Shown: in pieces, positions 45,342 to 55,162 of the stretch
Layout: each line of letters starts with the position of its first letter
How positions within the stretch are numbered: position 1 is the first letter of the stretch
DNA from: Morganella psychrotolerans
GTDB taxonomy: Bacteria > Pseudomonadota > Gammaproteobacteria > Enterobacterales > Enterobacteriaceae
Reading direction: 5' to 3'
Length of the DNA stretch: 64,000 bases
NCBI RefSeq assembly: GCF_001676155.1
Contig: NZ_LZEW01000002.1
Location: 1 to 64,000, forward strand
Translations under genes and position numbers: made by a program
Notes under the pieces: model-generated
Told to the model about the DNA's origin: nothing
Databases searched by the model: none
Seen by the model: the letters and a program-made list of their open reading frames with translations, nothing else

Positions 45342-46837
45342 CGGCATCTGTGGCAGACAATGACGAGTTACTGCGGGTTGAAGGGGTACGCAAGGCCTTT
45401 GGGCAGGTTGTGGCACTGAAAAATGCGCAGTTCTCGCTGAAAAAAGGCTCTGTTCACGCCCTGTGCGGCGGGAACGGTGCCGGTAAATCCACCTTTCTCA
45501 GCATCCTGATGGGATTTATCCGTCCGGATGCCGGTGAGATTTATGTCAAAGGCAAGCGCTGCGAATTTCATCAGCCGATTGAAGCGCTGCACGCCGGTAT
45601 TGCTATCGTTCAGCAGGAATTAAGTTCAATTCCTGACCTGACGGTCGCGGAAAATATCTGGCTGGGACGCGAGCCGCGCCGCTTTGGTTTTGTCGATTTC
45701 AAAAAGCTGAACCAGCAGACGACTGAATTACTGGCTGATTTGCATTTCGACATCTCCCCGACCGAAAAAATGCGCAATTTGAGTGTGGCCGAGCAGCAAC
45801 TGGTGGAAATCGCCAAAGCGCTCTCTCATGCCGATGCTGACATCATCATTATGGATGAACCAACCTCCGCCATTGGCGAGGAAGATGCACGGAAGATTTT
45901 TGATGTTATCACCCGCCTGACGGAAAAAGGTAAAGGCATTATTTATGTCTCCCACCGCCTGTCCGAGATTTTTCAGATAGCCGATACCTTCACCATTTTT
46001 CGTGACGGTACGTTTATCACTGACGGACCGCTGGCAGATATCAACCGTGAGAAGCTGATCGAGCTGATTATCGGGCGTGAAATCAAAGATGAATTTGCCA
46101 AATTCAATGAGCCGACGAATGAAACCATTATGGATATCGCAGGGCTTTCCCGCGATAACCATGTGCATGACATCAGTCTGAACCTGAAAAAAGGTGAGAT
46201 CCTGGGAATTTATGGTCTGGTCGGCTCCGGGCGCACTGAGTTTCTCGATCTGATTTTCGGGATCGAACACGCGGACAAAGGCACCATTCATATTAACGGG
46301 CAGCATCTGGATAAACATTCGCCGAAAGACGCTATCAATGCCGGTATCGCCTATGTCACGGAAGATCGCAAAGAAACCGGGCTGATGCTCGGGCGCTCCA
46401 TTAATGAAAACATTAATATTGCGTCCTTCGGAACCATCAGCAAGGGCGGCTTTATCAATGACAAGAAAGAACAGGCGCGGTCGAATGACATGATTGAGCT
46501 GTTCAATGTGAAAACGCCGGATGCCGGGCAATTAGTCGGCAATCTCAGCGGCGGCAACCAGCAGAAAGTGGTTCTCGGGCGCTGGGCGCTGATTGAGCCG
46601 GAAGTGATGCTGCTTGATGAGCCGACACGCGGCGTGGATGTCGGCGCCAAAAAAGAAATCTACCGTTTTATGTCCGAATTTGCATTACAGGGCAAAGGTA
46701 TCGTGATGGTCTCTTCTGAGCTGTCCGAAATTATCGGGATGAGTGATCGCATTATTGTCTTTCGTGACGGGCGGATCGCCGGAGAGCTGACCGCAGCTAA
46801 TGCCACTCAGTCCGATTTAATGAAACTTGCGGTGTGA
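45338..46837 (+). CDS. pentose/pentitol ABC importer ATPase
   Basis: A 499-residue double ATPase of the RbsA/XylG class. The first domain has CGGNGAGKST, LSVAEQQLVEIAKAL and IIIMDEP; the second has the degenerate LVGSGRTE and intact LSGGNQQKVVLGRW. It overlaps the kinase stop codon by 4 bp. With the permease and binding protein downstream it likely imports xylitol and/or lyxose. Confidence 0.93.
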   Translation: MTASVADNDELLRVEGVRKAFGQVVALKNAQFSLKKGSVHALCGGNGAGKSTFLSILMGFIRPDAGEIYVKGKRCEFHQPIEALHAGIAIVQQELSSIPDLTVAENIWLGREPRRFGFVDFKKLNQQTTELLADLHFDISPTEKMRNLSVAEQQLVEIAKALSHADADIIIMDEPTSAIGEEDARKIFDVITRLTEKGKGIIYVSHRLSEIFQIADTFTIFRDGTFITDGPLADINREKLIELIIGREIKDEFAKFNEPTNETIMDIAGLSRDNHVHDISLNLKKGEILGIYGLVGSGRTEFLDLIFGIEHADKGTIHINGQHLDKHSPKDAINAGIAYVTEDRKETGLMLGRSINENINIASFGTISKGGFINDKKEQARSNDMIELFNVKTPDAGQLVGNLSGGNQQKVVLGRWALIEPEVMLLDEPTRGVDVGAKKEIYRFMSEFALQGKGIVMVSSELSEIIGMSDRIIVFRDGRIAGELTAANATQSDLMKLAV

Positions 46838-46889
46838 TGATGCACAGCCGTTCACCCGTCATCGCACGCATGAATAAAGAGAAGTTACC

Positions 46890-47930
46890 ATGAATACAAC
46901 AAATACTGCGCCCTCACCAGGGATCTCATTTATTGCCCGTAACAAGAAAAATATGCACAAATACGGCATCATTCTGGCGTTCTTTGTTCTGTGCCTGATT
47001 GTTGCTGTTGTGGGTGAAATTCAGGTCGCCCGTGGCGACTGGAGCAATAACTACTTTCTGAGCCAGGATAATATGATGATTATCCTGCGCCAGATTTCGA
47101 TTAACGGCATTCTCGCCATCGGCATGACCTTCGTTATCATTACCGCCGGTGTTGATTTGTCTGTAGGCTCCGTTCTGGCACTGAGCGGCATTGTGGCGGC
47201 GCGGTTTGCCACCAGCAATACCGGACTGGCTATCGGTGATACTGCCAATGCGGCGATGATCCCGATGATTGTCGCCCTGGGGATAGGGATTGTCTGTGGT
47301 CTGCTCAACGGCACAATTCTGGCAAAATTTAATCTCCAGCCGTTTATCGTCACCATGGGGATGTTATCTGCCGCGCGCGGTCTGACACTGCTGACCACTG
47401 ACGGCAACCCGGTATCACAGCTTAACAGTGATTTCCGCTGGTTAGGAAACGGCTACATTTTTGATATCCCGGTGCCGGTGGTTATTCTTGCCGCTATCTT
47501 TATTCTTGCCTGGATTTTACTGAATAAAACCACGTTCGGGCGTTATGTTTACGCCGTCGGCGGAAATCCGAAGAGTGCAAGAACCTCCGGCATCAGCGTA
47601 ATTAAGATCAAAGTGCTGGTTTACACCCTGTGCGGCGCATTAGCCGGTATCGCAGGTCTTATCCTGACCGCCCGCACCGGTTCAGCACAGACCAGCGCCG
47701 GGAGTGCTTACGAGCTGGATGCTATCGCTGCCGTTGTTATCGGCGGAACCAGTATGGCAGGCGGCGTCGGGACATTAGTCGGCACCCTGTTCGGCGTATT
47801 AATTATTGGCGTGATGAATAACGGCCTCGACCTGCTCGGTGTTCAGTCCTATTACCAGCAGATTATCAAAGGTGCATTAATTGTTATCGCCGTGCTTTTA
47901 GATCCGTCACGCAAACAACGTCGTGACTGA
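46890..47930 (+). CDS. pentose/pentitol ABC importer permease
   Basis: A 346-residue RbsC/XylH-class permease with about ten helices. Motifs: GMTFVIITAGVDLSVGSVLA, YAVGGNPKSARTSGI, and YELDAIAAVVIGGTSMAGGV. It lies 52 bp after the ATPase gene and 343 bp before the binding-protein gene, a gap filled by two ERIC-like repeats. Confidence 0.93.
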   Translation: MNTTNTAPSPGISFIARNKKNMHKYGIILAFFVLCLIVAVVGEIQVARGDWSNNYFLSQDNMMIILRQISINGILAIGMTFVIITAGVDLSVGSVLALSGIVAARFATSNTGLAIGDTANAAMIPMIVALGIGIVCGLLNGTILAKFNLQPFIVTMGMLSAARGLTLLTTDGNPVSQLNSDFRWLGNGYIFDIPVPVVILAAIFILAWILLNKTTFGRYVYAVGGNPKSARTSGISVIKIKVLVYTLCGALAGIAGLILTARTGSAQTSAGSAYELDAIAAVVIGGTSMAGGVGTLVGTLFGVLIIGVMNNGLDLLGVQSYYQQIIKGALIVIAVLLDPSRKQRRD

Positions 47931-47984
47931 CAGCAGTACCCACGCGGATTTTTTCAGCCCGCCACATTCCGGATGACAAGCTAA

Positions 47985-48111
47985 TTTACGCAAAATCATT
48001 CAGTCTGTGGCAAGGCGGCAAAGTGAAGGAGCACGGGGAGCATACACAAGTATGTGACCCGGGATACTGAGCGCAGCCAACACCGCCACAGGCTGAAGGA
48101 TGAAGCGTAAA
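47985..48111. repeat. ERIC-like element, tandem copy 1
   Basis: A 127-bp element with ends TTTACGC/GCGTAAA and core GGGGAGCATAC..AAGTATGTGACCC, exactly the length of classical ERIC. It lies 55 bp after the permease stop. Confidence 0.85.
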
Positions 48112-48235
48112 CGCAAAATCATTCGTTTTGTAGGTAGGCGGCAAAGTGAGGACATCCCCGGGAGCATACATCAGTATGTGACCGGGGTGGACGAACGCAG
48201 CCAACACCGCCACAGGCTGAAGGATGAAGCGTAAA
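48108..48235. repeat. ERIC-like element, tandem copy 2
   Basis: A second element directly joined to the first, sharing the boundary TAAACGC. It has a diverged centre (CCGGGAGCATAC..CAGTATGTGACCGG) and the same right arm. It ends 38 bp before the binding-protein start. Confidence 0.85.
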
Positions 48236-48273
48236 TAAAGACTATAAAAACAGCGACCCTACAAGGAACAACC

Positions 48274-49278
48274 ATGAACAAACTAACCAAAATCGCAGCT
48301 CTTACCTCTGCTCTGCTGATGGGCGGTCAGGCATTTGCTGCACAGGATAATCCGGTAAAAATTTCGGTACTGATGTATGGCATGAAAGCTGAGTTCGTTC
48401 AGTTAATGGAAAAAGCGGCAAAAGAACATCCGGCTGTGAAAAGTGGCGATGCGGTTATTACTGTTTACGATGGTCGTTATGACCCTATGGTACAGAATAA
48501 CCAGGCTGAAACCGCTATTCAGACCAAAACTGACGCTATCATTATCAACCCGATGGATTATGAAGCGAACATCGACGTCGTCACTATGGCGAATGAAGCA
48601 AAAATCCCTGTCATTGTGACCAACGCCCGTCTGAATACAGACAAAATGACGGCTGAAGTGGTTTCTGATGACGTCCTCGGCGGTTACATGGAAGCCAAAG
48701 CGGTTCTGGCAAAAATGAACTGTGAAGGTAACGTTGTTATTATCGAAGGACCGAAAGGCGGCAGCGGTGAAATTCAGCGCGGTGAAGGTAATGACAAAGC
48801 CATTGCAGAGTGTGGTCCGGGCAAAGTGAAAGTGTTAGAGCGTAAAACCGCTAACTGGTCACGCGCTGAAGCTATGCCGTTGATGGAAAACTGGTTACAA
48901 AAACACCGTGGTAAAATCGGCGGCGTTATCGCACAGAATGACGAAATGGCATTAGGTGCTATTGAAGCTATCAAATCTGCCGGTCTGAATGTCAGTGATT
49001 TCTCTATCGCTGGTGTGGACGGTGTTTCTGATGCTATCCGTTCCGTGCAGGAAGGCGAAATGGTTTCCATCCTTCAGGATGCAAACGCACAGATGCAGGG
49101 CTCTATCGACCTTGCAATGAAAGCCGTAAAAGGTGACAGCTATCAGCCGCAGTCCAAAATCTGGGCGCAATATGCAGACAAACTGCAATGGAATGACGGT
49201 AAAGATAACCACTATGCTATTCCGTGGACAGAAGTAACAACAGAGAACGCAAAACAGTTACTGGATGCCCGTAAGTAA
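48274..49278 (+). CDS. pentose/pentitol ABC binding protein
   Basis: A 334-residue periplasmic binding protein: signal peptide (TKIAALTSALLMGGQAFA), then KISVLMYGMKAEFVQLMEKA and the type I two-lobe pattern (DAIIINPMDYEANIDVVTMA, GVIAQNDEMALGAIEAIKSA). A strong AAGGAA ribosome site and biased codons suggest high expression. It belongs with the ATPase and permease upstream. Confidence 0.92.
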   Translation: MNKLTKIAALTSALLMGGQAFAAQDNPVKISVLMYGMKAEFVQLMEKAAKEHPAVKSGDAVITVYDGRYDPMVQNNQAETAIQTKTDAIIINPMDYEANIDVVTMANEAKIPVIVTNARLNTDKMTAEVVSDDVLGGYMEAKAVLAKMNCEGNVVIIEGPKGGSGEIQRGEGNDKAIAECGPGKVKVLERKTANWSRAEAMPLMENWLQKHRGKIGGVIAQNDEMALGAIEAIKSAGLNVSDFSIAGVDGVSDAIRSVQEGEMVSILQDANAQMQGSIDLAMKAVKGDSYQPQSKIWAQYADKLQWNDGKDNHYAIPWTEVTTENAKQLLDARK

Positions 49279-49303
49279 GCTGATTACACCTCTTTTTCTG
49301 AAC

Positions 49304-49339
49304 AAACCGCTGTTTCCCTGTGAAAACGGCGGTTTTTTT
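49304..49339 (+). terminator. terminator of the xylitol/lyxose operon
   Basis: AAACCGC..GTTT and AAAA..GCGGTTT pair around CCCTGTG, followed by seven T, 25 bp after the binding-protein stop. Confidence 0.85.
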
Positions 49340-49547
49340 ATTCTTTATCATCTATTTTCTATGGCGGATAACTCTGCCACGATCACTCTTTATGCTATTT
49401 TCTGAACCAATAAAAAAAACCGGTGTTTGGCTGTAAACATTAACCACTGAATACACCGTCCCTCCCCCCCGCCCGCTTCACATAGCGTAAATTCACAGTA
49501 TTATGTAATTACTTAAATAACATAAGCGCAATATCACATTTAACGAC

Positions 49548-50192
49548 ATGATGACTGATCGGGATAAAGCAATCGCAAAAGTACAGAAACTAATGTCTCT
49601 TGCGGAAAACGCCGGTAATGAGAATGAGGCGGCAAACGCCTTTGCGAAAGCACGGCTGTTTATGAAAAAGCATAGTCTCTCGTTATCCGATATTTATACC
49701 CCTGAATCTGCACAGCCCCCGTCTGTTCCTTCTGAGAAAACACCGGTAAAGCAACCGCCTAAACCCATGACCGCAGAAGAGCGCCACCGGGAAATGGGAC
49801 GCCGGAAACAGCAGGAAGAGCAGCGGCTCAGAGAATTGCAGGCTCTGGTCGCACAGCAAAGACAACGGGAACTGCAACGACAGCGGGAACAACAGGCGCT
49901 CCGCGAACTGGAAAAAAGGCAGGAGATAAAGAAACAGCAGCAACAACAAACACCGCAGGAGCGGGAAAACCAACCTGAGCCAGTAAGGACTGAGTCGCAA
50001 ATATTACCGCAACAACCGCCGATCCCACCGGAAGCCCCTCATTTCAGCCGGGACAAAGCGCCATCAGAAAGTAATGTGCGCCAGTTCATCATCGGTAAAA
50101 TAAAAAATGTGCTGGTGATGCGCAATATTCCTCTGGTATTAATTGCGGCAGTAATGATTTTCTTTGTTATTTATATAGTCTATCTTCAGTAG
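49548..50192 (+). CDS. DUF2786 protein with coiled coil and C-terminal membrane anchor
   Basis: A 214-residue protein in three parts. Residues 4-48 form a DUF2786 domain (AIAKVQKLMSLAENAGNENE A, FMKKHSLSLSDI), often found in phage and stress-related proteins. Residues about 75-165 are Gln/Arg/Glu-rich, with heptad-like LRELQALVAQQRQRELQRQR, so a charged coiled coil. Residues about 193-212 form a terminal membrane helix (IPLVLIAAVMIFFVIYIVYL). The tail-anchored layout suggests a cytoplasmic domain held at the inner membrane. Function is unknown. Its 3' end overlaps that of the convergent LysR gene. Confidence 0.75.
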   Translation: MMTDRDKAIAKVQKLMSLAENAGNENEAANAFAKARLFMKKHSLSLSDIYTPESAQPPSVPSEKTPVKQPPKPMTAEERHREMGRRKQQEEQRLRELQALVAQQRQRELQRQREQQALRELEKRQEIKKQQQQQTPQERENQPEPVRTESQILPQQPPIPPEAPHFSRDKAPSESNVRQFIIGKIKNVLVMRNIPLVLIAAVMIFFVIYIVYLQ

Positions 50193-51118
50193 CTTTTTCA
50201 GTGATTTTTTCAGTAACTTCCGCGTTATTCCCCGGCTTTATTCCCAGTTTTTCTCTTGCCAGCGCATTCCAGGCCCGGCAACTGCGGCTCTGATACCCTT
50301 TCACATTAGCAAGCGCCAAATCATAAGAGAGCACCGGATCGGTCACCGGGATAATCGCCAGTCCGTCAACCCGCCTGCCGTGCCACATGCTGTCAGGCAG
50401 TAATGTAATTCCCACCCCCGCACGCACCATCGCAATAATCAAATCCAGGTGATTACTCCGCCCTGCCACTATTGGTTTGCTGTGATAAATTCCGCAGGCG
50501 CTGCGGATAAGATCGTTAATCCGGAAATCTTCCGAGAAAAGAACTAATTTCTGATCCAATAACTCCGTAAACTGAACCTGATTTTTTTTCCGCCAGGGGG
50601 TGCTGTTCATTGACCAGCAACATCAGACGATTAGTGGTAAAGCGCTGTAAATCAAACAAATTATTATCAAACGGTAACATTACGGCGGCAGTTTCGACAC
50701 TGCCTTCTGTCATCGCATCCAGCATCTGTTTGGTGCCCAGTTCAAAGATTTTCAGCTCAACCTGCGGATGCCGGGAACTGAATGCCATAATAATATCGGC
50801 AAAATAGGTTGATGCGATAACCGGCGGTAATCCGACATTTAATGTCCCGGTCAGCGGACCTGATTTATCCTGTAACGCTTTGTTCATACAATGAAACTGC
50901 GCCAGAATTTGGGTGGCATGATCAAATAAAATCGCCCCTTCATCTGTCAATGTCACGCCATTCGTTTCACGGGTCAGTAATGTAAAGCCGAGTTCATCTT
51001 CCAGCTTCAGAATGCTGCGACTGATAGCAGGTTGTGTCACACATAATGACTCCGCTGCCCGGCTGAAACTATTGAGTTGTACAACTTCGGCAAAATACCG
51101 CAATACCCGGATATCCAT
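50167..51118 (-). CDS. LysR-family regulator (apparent frameshift)
   Basis: A LysR-type regulator of 316 residues when one base is removed from the eight-base run at 50582-50589. The HTH (FAEVVQLNSFSRAAESLCVT, QPAISRSILKLEDELGF) is intact. At the run, the read frame gives AEKKSGSVYG and stops soon after; the corrected frame gives AEKNQVQFTELLDQKLVLFS and continues through a normal effector domain (AMVRAGVGITLLPDSM). ATG at 51118 has GAGGTGAGGG. It is divergent from the 2-oxoacid decarboxylase gene and probably controls it. Confidence 0.82.
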
Positions 51119-51259
51119 CCCTCACCTCTATTACATTTGGTTATAACAGTAATGAGTATAAACCATTTCCAATTATTCCGGATAATCGCTAAAAATCATT
51201 CATACTGTTAATGATTTGACGCTGATAAATCAGCACCGTATTTACCGGAGAAGAAGAAA

Positions 51260-52909
51260 ATGACAAAAACAGTGATTGAGCATGTGCTGGGGCGTTTGCA
51301 GGATCTCGGTATCCACCATGTATTTGGTGTCGCCGGTGACTATGCATTCCCGGTTGAAGATGCCGTATGCGAAAGCAAATCCATGAAATGGATAGGAAAT
51401 TGTAATGAACTGAACGCCGCCTACGCCGCCGATGGCTATGCACGCATCAACGGAATGGCGGCGCTTTCAACCACCTTCGGCGTCGGAGAATTAAGCGCCA
51501 TAAACGGTATTGCCGGCTCTTATGCCGAAAATCTGCCGGTTTTTCATCTGGTTGGTATGCCGGCAAGTGGTGTGCAAAAAAGCGGGCGCCTGGTTCACCA
51601 TACATTAGGTGACGGGGATTTTAACCTGTTTTATGAACTGGGGCAGCGCCTGACCTGCGCCCACGCAATAATGACACCGGAGAATTGTGTACAGGAAACA
51701 GAGCGGCTTATCATCAGCGCCCTGCGTGAGCGCCGCCCTGTCTATATCGGCTTTCCGTCTGATTACGCCGTATTGCCGGTTAAAACACCTGAAACTGTCA
51801 CTCCGCAGGTGCTGCCGGTCAGTAACAGCGCCTCACTGTCTGCGGCTGTTGCCGCCATCAGCGCTAAGCTGGCGGCAAGCAAAAGCACCTGTATTTTACC
51901 CGGCATGTTATCTGCCCGATCCGGGTTAATTGAAGATGTCCGCGCACTCATCAGTAAAACAGGTCTGCCATACGCCACCATGTTTATGGATAAAGCGATT
52001 ATCAGCGAATCCGATCCCCATTACACCGGCATGTATGACGGGAAACTGATGAATCCGCAGGTCAGGGAGTTTGTTGAAAATTGTGAATGTATCCTGAGTG
52101 TCGGTGCCGTTGTGACTGATTTCAATACCGGTAGTTTTACCGCAGAGATTGCCCCACAGAAACTCATCAGCATTATGGCGGGTCACGTCAGTGTCGGCGC
52201 AGCCGTTTTCCATGATGTGTATATGCGGGATATTCTCCCGGCGTTAATCGCCGCGTTACCCCACACAGATTGTCCTGTTCCGCCTGCAACCGGGCTTGGT
52301 TTGCCTGTGTCGGATGTATCCGGCGAGATAATACCGCAATATCTTTATCCGCGTTTTGAACAAATGTTCAGAAATAACGATATTATTATTGCTGAAACCG
52401 GAACCGTTTCAATGGGGCTGGGCTTTGCTTTGCTGCCGGAAGGGGCACATTTTCATAACCAAACGTTATGGGGTTCAATCGGCTGGGCAACACCGGCGGC
52501 ATTCGGGGCTGCGGTTGCCGCACCGGACAAACGAATTATCCTGATAACCGGGGAAGGCGCTCATCAGCTGACCGCACAGGAGATAAGCCAGTTTGACCGC
52601 GCCGGGCTGAAACCTCTTATTTTTGTGCTGAATAATGATGGCTATCTGATTGAGCGGCTATTGTGCAAAGACCCGGAGGCTGTTTATAACGATTTGCCGC
52701 AATGGCGCTATGCACAATTGCCGGAAGCACTGGGGTGTGATGACTGGTATTGCCGCCGCGTCACCACCTGCACTGAACTGGATAACGCGATTAAAGAGGC
52801 AGAGTCCGGTGACCGCGCCGCTTATATTGAAATCATAACAAACCGGTATGCTGCCTCTGAACTGGCTGAAAAACTGGGGGAATCAGCGGCATCCCTGTAT
52901 TCGTTTTAA
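51260..52909 (+). CDS. thiamine-diphosphate 2-oxoacid decarboxylase (indolepyruvate/phenylpyruvate/pyruvate type)
   Basis: A 549-residue ThDP enzyme of the PDC/IPDC family. Glu50 in CNELNAAYAADGYAR activates the cofactor; His113-His114 in GRLVHHTLGDGDF are the paired catalytic histidines; the cofactor-binding motif reads GEGAHQLTAQEI...NND rather than the usual GDG. The residues lie at the same positions as in Zymomonas PDC. The substrate (indolepyruvate, phenylpyruvate, other aromatic or branched oxoacids, or pyruvate) cannot be told from motifs. It is alone in its operon and divergent from the LysR gene. Confidence 0.88.
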   Translation: MTKTVIEHVLGRLQDLGIHHVFGVAGDYAFPVEDAVCESKSMKWIGNCNELNAAYAADGYARINGMAALSTTFGVGELSAINGIAGSYAENLPVFHLVGMPASGVQKSGRLVHHTLGDGDFNLFYELGQRLTCAHAIMTPENCVQETERLIISALRERRPVYIGFPSDYAVLPVKTPETVTPQVLPVSNSASLSAAVAAISAKLAASKSTCILPGMLSARSGLIEDVRALISKTGLPYATMFMDKAIISESDPHYTGMYDGKLMNPQVREFVENCECILSVGAVVTDFNTGSFTAEIAPQKLISIMAGHVSVGAAVFHDVYMRDILPALIAALPHTDCPVPPATGLGLPVSDVSGEIIPQYLYPRFEQMFRNNDIIIAETGTVSMGLGFALLPEGAHFHNQTLWGSIGWATPAAFGAAVAAPDKRIILITGEGAHQLTAQEISQFDRAGLKPLIFVLNNDGYLIERLLCKDPEAVYNDLPQWRYAQLPEALGCDDWYCRRVTTCTELDNAIKEAESGDRAAYIEIITNRYAASELAEKLGESAASLYSF

Positions 52910-52935
52910 CGGAACCCGGCAGCGGGTTCTTTATT

Positions 52936-53437
52936 TCAGAACCCGTTTTCTTTACACAATGCCTTGTTCGCATGCAGTGTAAATAAAATATGCTGCGGAT
53001 AGTCATCATAATACTGATGGATCTCTGCCAGCCCTTTTTCCTGAGCCAGTTGCACTGTTTTCAGTGAACATGTCCGGAAAGTCAGATCTTTTTGCATATT
53101 TACCTGATCGTTTTTCTGTGAAGATACGGATTTTTTCAGCCATGCAGGTGACAGCGAATAGTGATAAATAACATTGTTGTCTTTCGCCTCAATATTTTCG
53201 ATATAAAGGGAATCACCTATTTTCAGGCGCGACTGCCCGTTCATTTTAGCCTTGTCTTCCTGCGCGCCAACCACCGCCAGTTCATTCACATTCATAGTGC
53301 TTATTTTTTTGTTTATAGCCCGCAATATACTCAGGGGATTGATAATAATGATCTGCATACGCAGTTTTAAGCTCCGCATCACTCATTACACATCCGGTAA
53401 GAATTAAAGCAGGCAAAATAATGAATAGTTTTTTCAT
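52936..53437 (-). CDS. unknown lipoprotein (apparent frameshift)
   Basis: ATG at 53437 begins MKKLFIILPALILTGC, a lipoprotein signal with lipobox LTGC, then VMSDAELKTAYADHYYQSPE. The frame stops at the seven-base run 53304-53310; dropping one base leads into KISTMNVNELAVVGAQEDKA and on to the stop at 52936, for 166 residues with a pair of cysteines (RTCSLKTVQ, LCKENGF). I do not recognise the family. It lies 22 bp after the SH3-like gene on the same strand, so the two are probably cotranscribed. Confidence 0.68.
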
Positions 53438-53459
53438 TGTTAACCCCATATCAGATAAA

Positions 53460-55063
53460 TTACCTGGTATCCGACTCCGGATAGTTCTTATACAAAATAG
53501 TCGTAATAACCTGGTCATTATCGAAACAAAACCAGAGCTGACGGTCAAACCAGGTGTAATAATAACAGGCACTGCCAGCTGCTATATTATTGTATTCCCC
53601 GTAAGCAGCAATCATCTCGTTATAGGTATCACCGACAGTGATGCCACGGTACGTTTTATAACGGTCATCTTTAAACGATATTTCAGATATATATGCATCC
53701 TGTCTGCCGGTGCGTTTTTCCACAATCGTATTAGTCCGGGAAATCGTGACATTAAACCCGGCGATGTCAGAGATCCATGATTCAACACCGTGAGAAAAAT
53801 CATGAAATACGGGTTTTGATACACCTTCCCGCTGTTTTTCAAGCCAGCGGATCACGGTATTATCTGTTACGGGTTTACCTAAAAAATCAATCTGACCATT
53901 CCCGGATTTCATCATAAAATCCCGGTAATCGACTTTATCAGCGATGTTATCAGCAACCTTTAATGCTGAATTTTTTATCCAGCCCTCAACCACTTTATTT
54001 TTGCTGTTAATGTAATTAATATAAGCATAGTCACCGTGTTGCCGATACTGTAATACACGATCTCCGCGAATAATAAATAACTCTGTTTTACACTGTTCAT
54101 CCGGTTGCAGATAAAGCCAAACCCTGGCCTGCGATATCACTTCTTTTTGCACCGGAACAATAAAGGGCGCTGCTGACCAGTTATCCCTGTTTATTGAACA
54201 ATTCACCATTCCCGGCGCATTCAGGAGATATGTAATCCGTTTTATTTTTTTTATCTTTATTAACCTCAAAAATAAGACTCATATCAATACTATGATAAAT
54301 AAGTGATTCTGTACCCTCATCAGCCGAATAATCATCATGAAGACCATAACGCTCAAAAAGCAGACTGAGAGGATCACCCACGCGGATACCACGATGTGTT
54401 TTATATTGATCAGAAGACAATGTTATCTGATTGATAACATCCTCATCAGTATTATCATTGATAATATAGGTCGCATAAACAGAAAGGGAATCCTCAGGAA
54501 ATGAAACACCGACGGTTCTGCCGGCTCTGCCATAGCCGATAAAGACTAACTCGGGCTCCCGATGGTAGTTTCTGAGAATATCACGACTGACTTCACTTAA
54601 CGGCTCTCCGGGGCGCAGAACCATCTGATTGACAGTCAGCCGGTAATCATCAGCGGTCAGCGGATTATCTTTTTTTGTTATAGTGAGAACTATTAACGTG
54701 ATCGACTTCTTCAGCAAGAGGAACTATTCTCAGATTTGTCTGAGTCAACTGAGATAATTCCAGCCAGCCGTCTGTTATTTCACCTTCGCCATTAACATAG
54801 CCAGCGAATAAGTAATTACCATTAACCTGATAACCAATAACAGAATCATTTTTTACCAAAAAGCTGATTTTACTTTTACATCTGCTGTCCGGGGCGGAAT
54901 GAAAGTACAGCCGCCCCTCAGACATAACCTTGTAAATCACTCTTTCACTGTATATTCCCTCATTTTCCGCGCGTAGGGAAATATCTGAGCATGTCTCAGC
55001 CGCGAAAGTAATGAACGGATAAAAAAATAGCAGTGACATTAATAATATTTTCACAGCCCGCAC
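53460..55063 (-). CDS. exported two-module SH3-like protein (two apparent frameshifts)
   Basis: Read as it stands, this region gives three overlapping short frames. Removing one base at each of 54670-54676 and 54245-54252 gives one protein of 533 residues. It starts (GTG 55063 or GTG 55054) with a signal peptide (VKILLMSLLFFYPFITFA). Two similar modules of about 265 residues follow. Each has an SH3-like part (GRLYFHSAPDSRCKSKISFL and RVWLYLQPDEQCKTELFIIR, each ending in GWxxxSxL) and a second domain with the motif YKTHRGIRVGDPLSLLFERY or YKTYRGITVGDTYNEMIAAY. The correction at 54245 also restores a final beta strand (LIFEVNKDKKIKRITYLL) that aligns with module 2 (LWFCFDNDQVITTILY). Function unknown; periplasmic. 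Confidence 0.72.
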
Positions 55064-55162
55064 TTATGTTCTGCTTAATCATATTATCCTTATAACCGAT
55101 TATCCTTTTTCTTTCTGCAATATTCAGCGTTGTTTTACCTCTTTTTGTGACATCCCTCTTTT

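Noticed and set aside
47931-48273. CRISPR-like array from the two adjacent repeats
   Set aside because: Only two units, each a 127-bp palindrome of the ERIC type, with no spacers and no cas genes.
50167-50610. Separate short gene for the C-terminal half of the LysR regulator
   Set aside because: Its sequence continues the effector domain of the upstream frame across an eight-base run; it has no ribosome site of its own.
53282-54717. Four independent small genes in the 53.2-54.7 kb region
   Set aside because: Overlaps, missing ribosome sites and the internal module alignment show one 533-residue gene and one lipoprotein gene.
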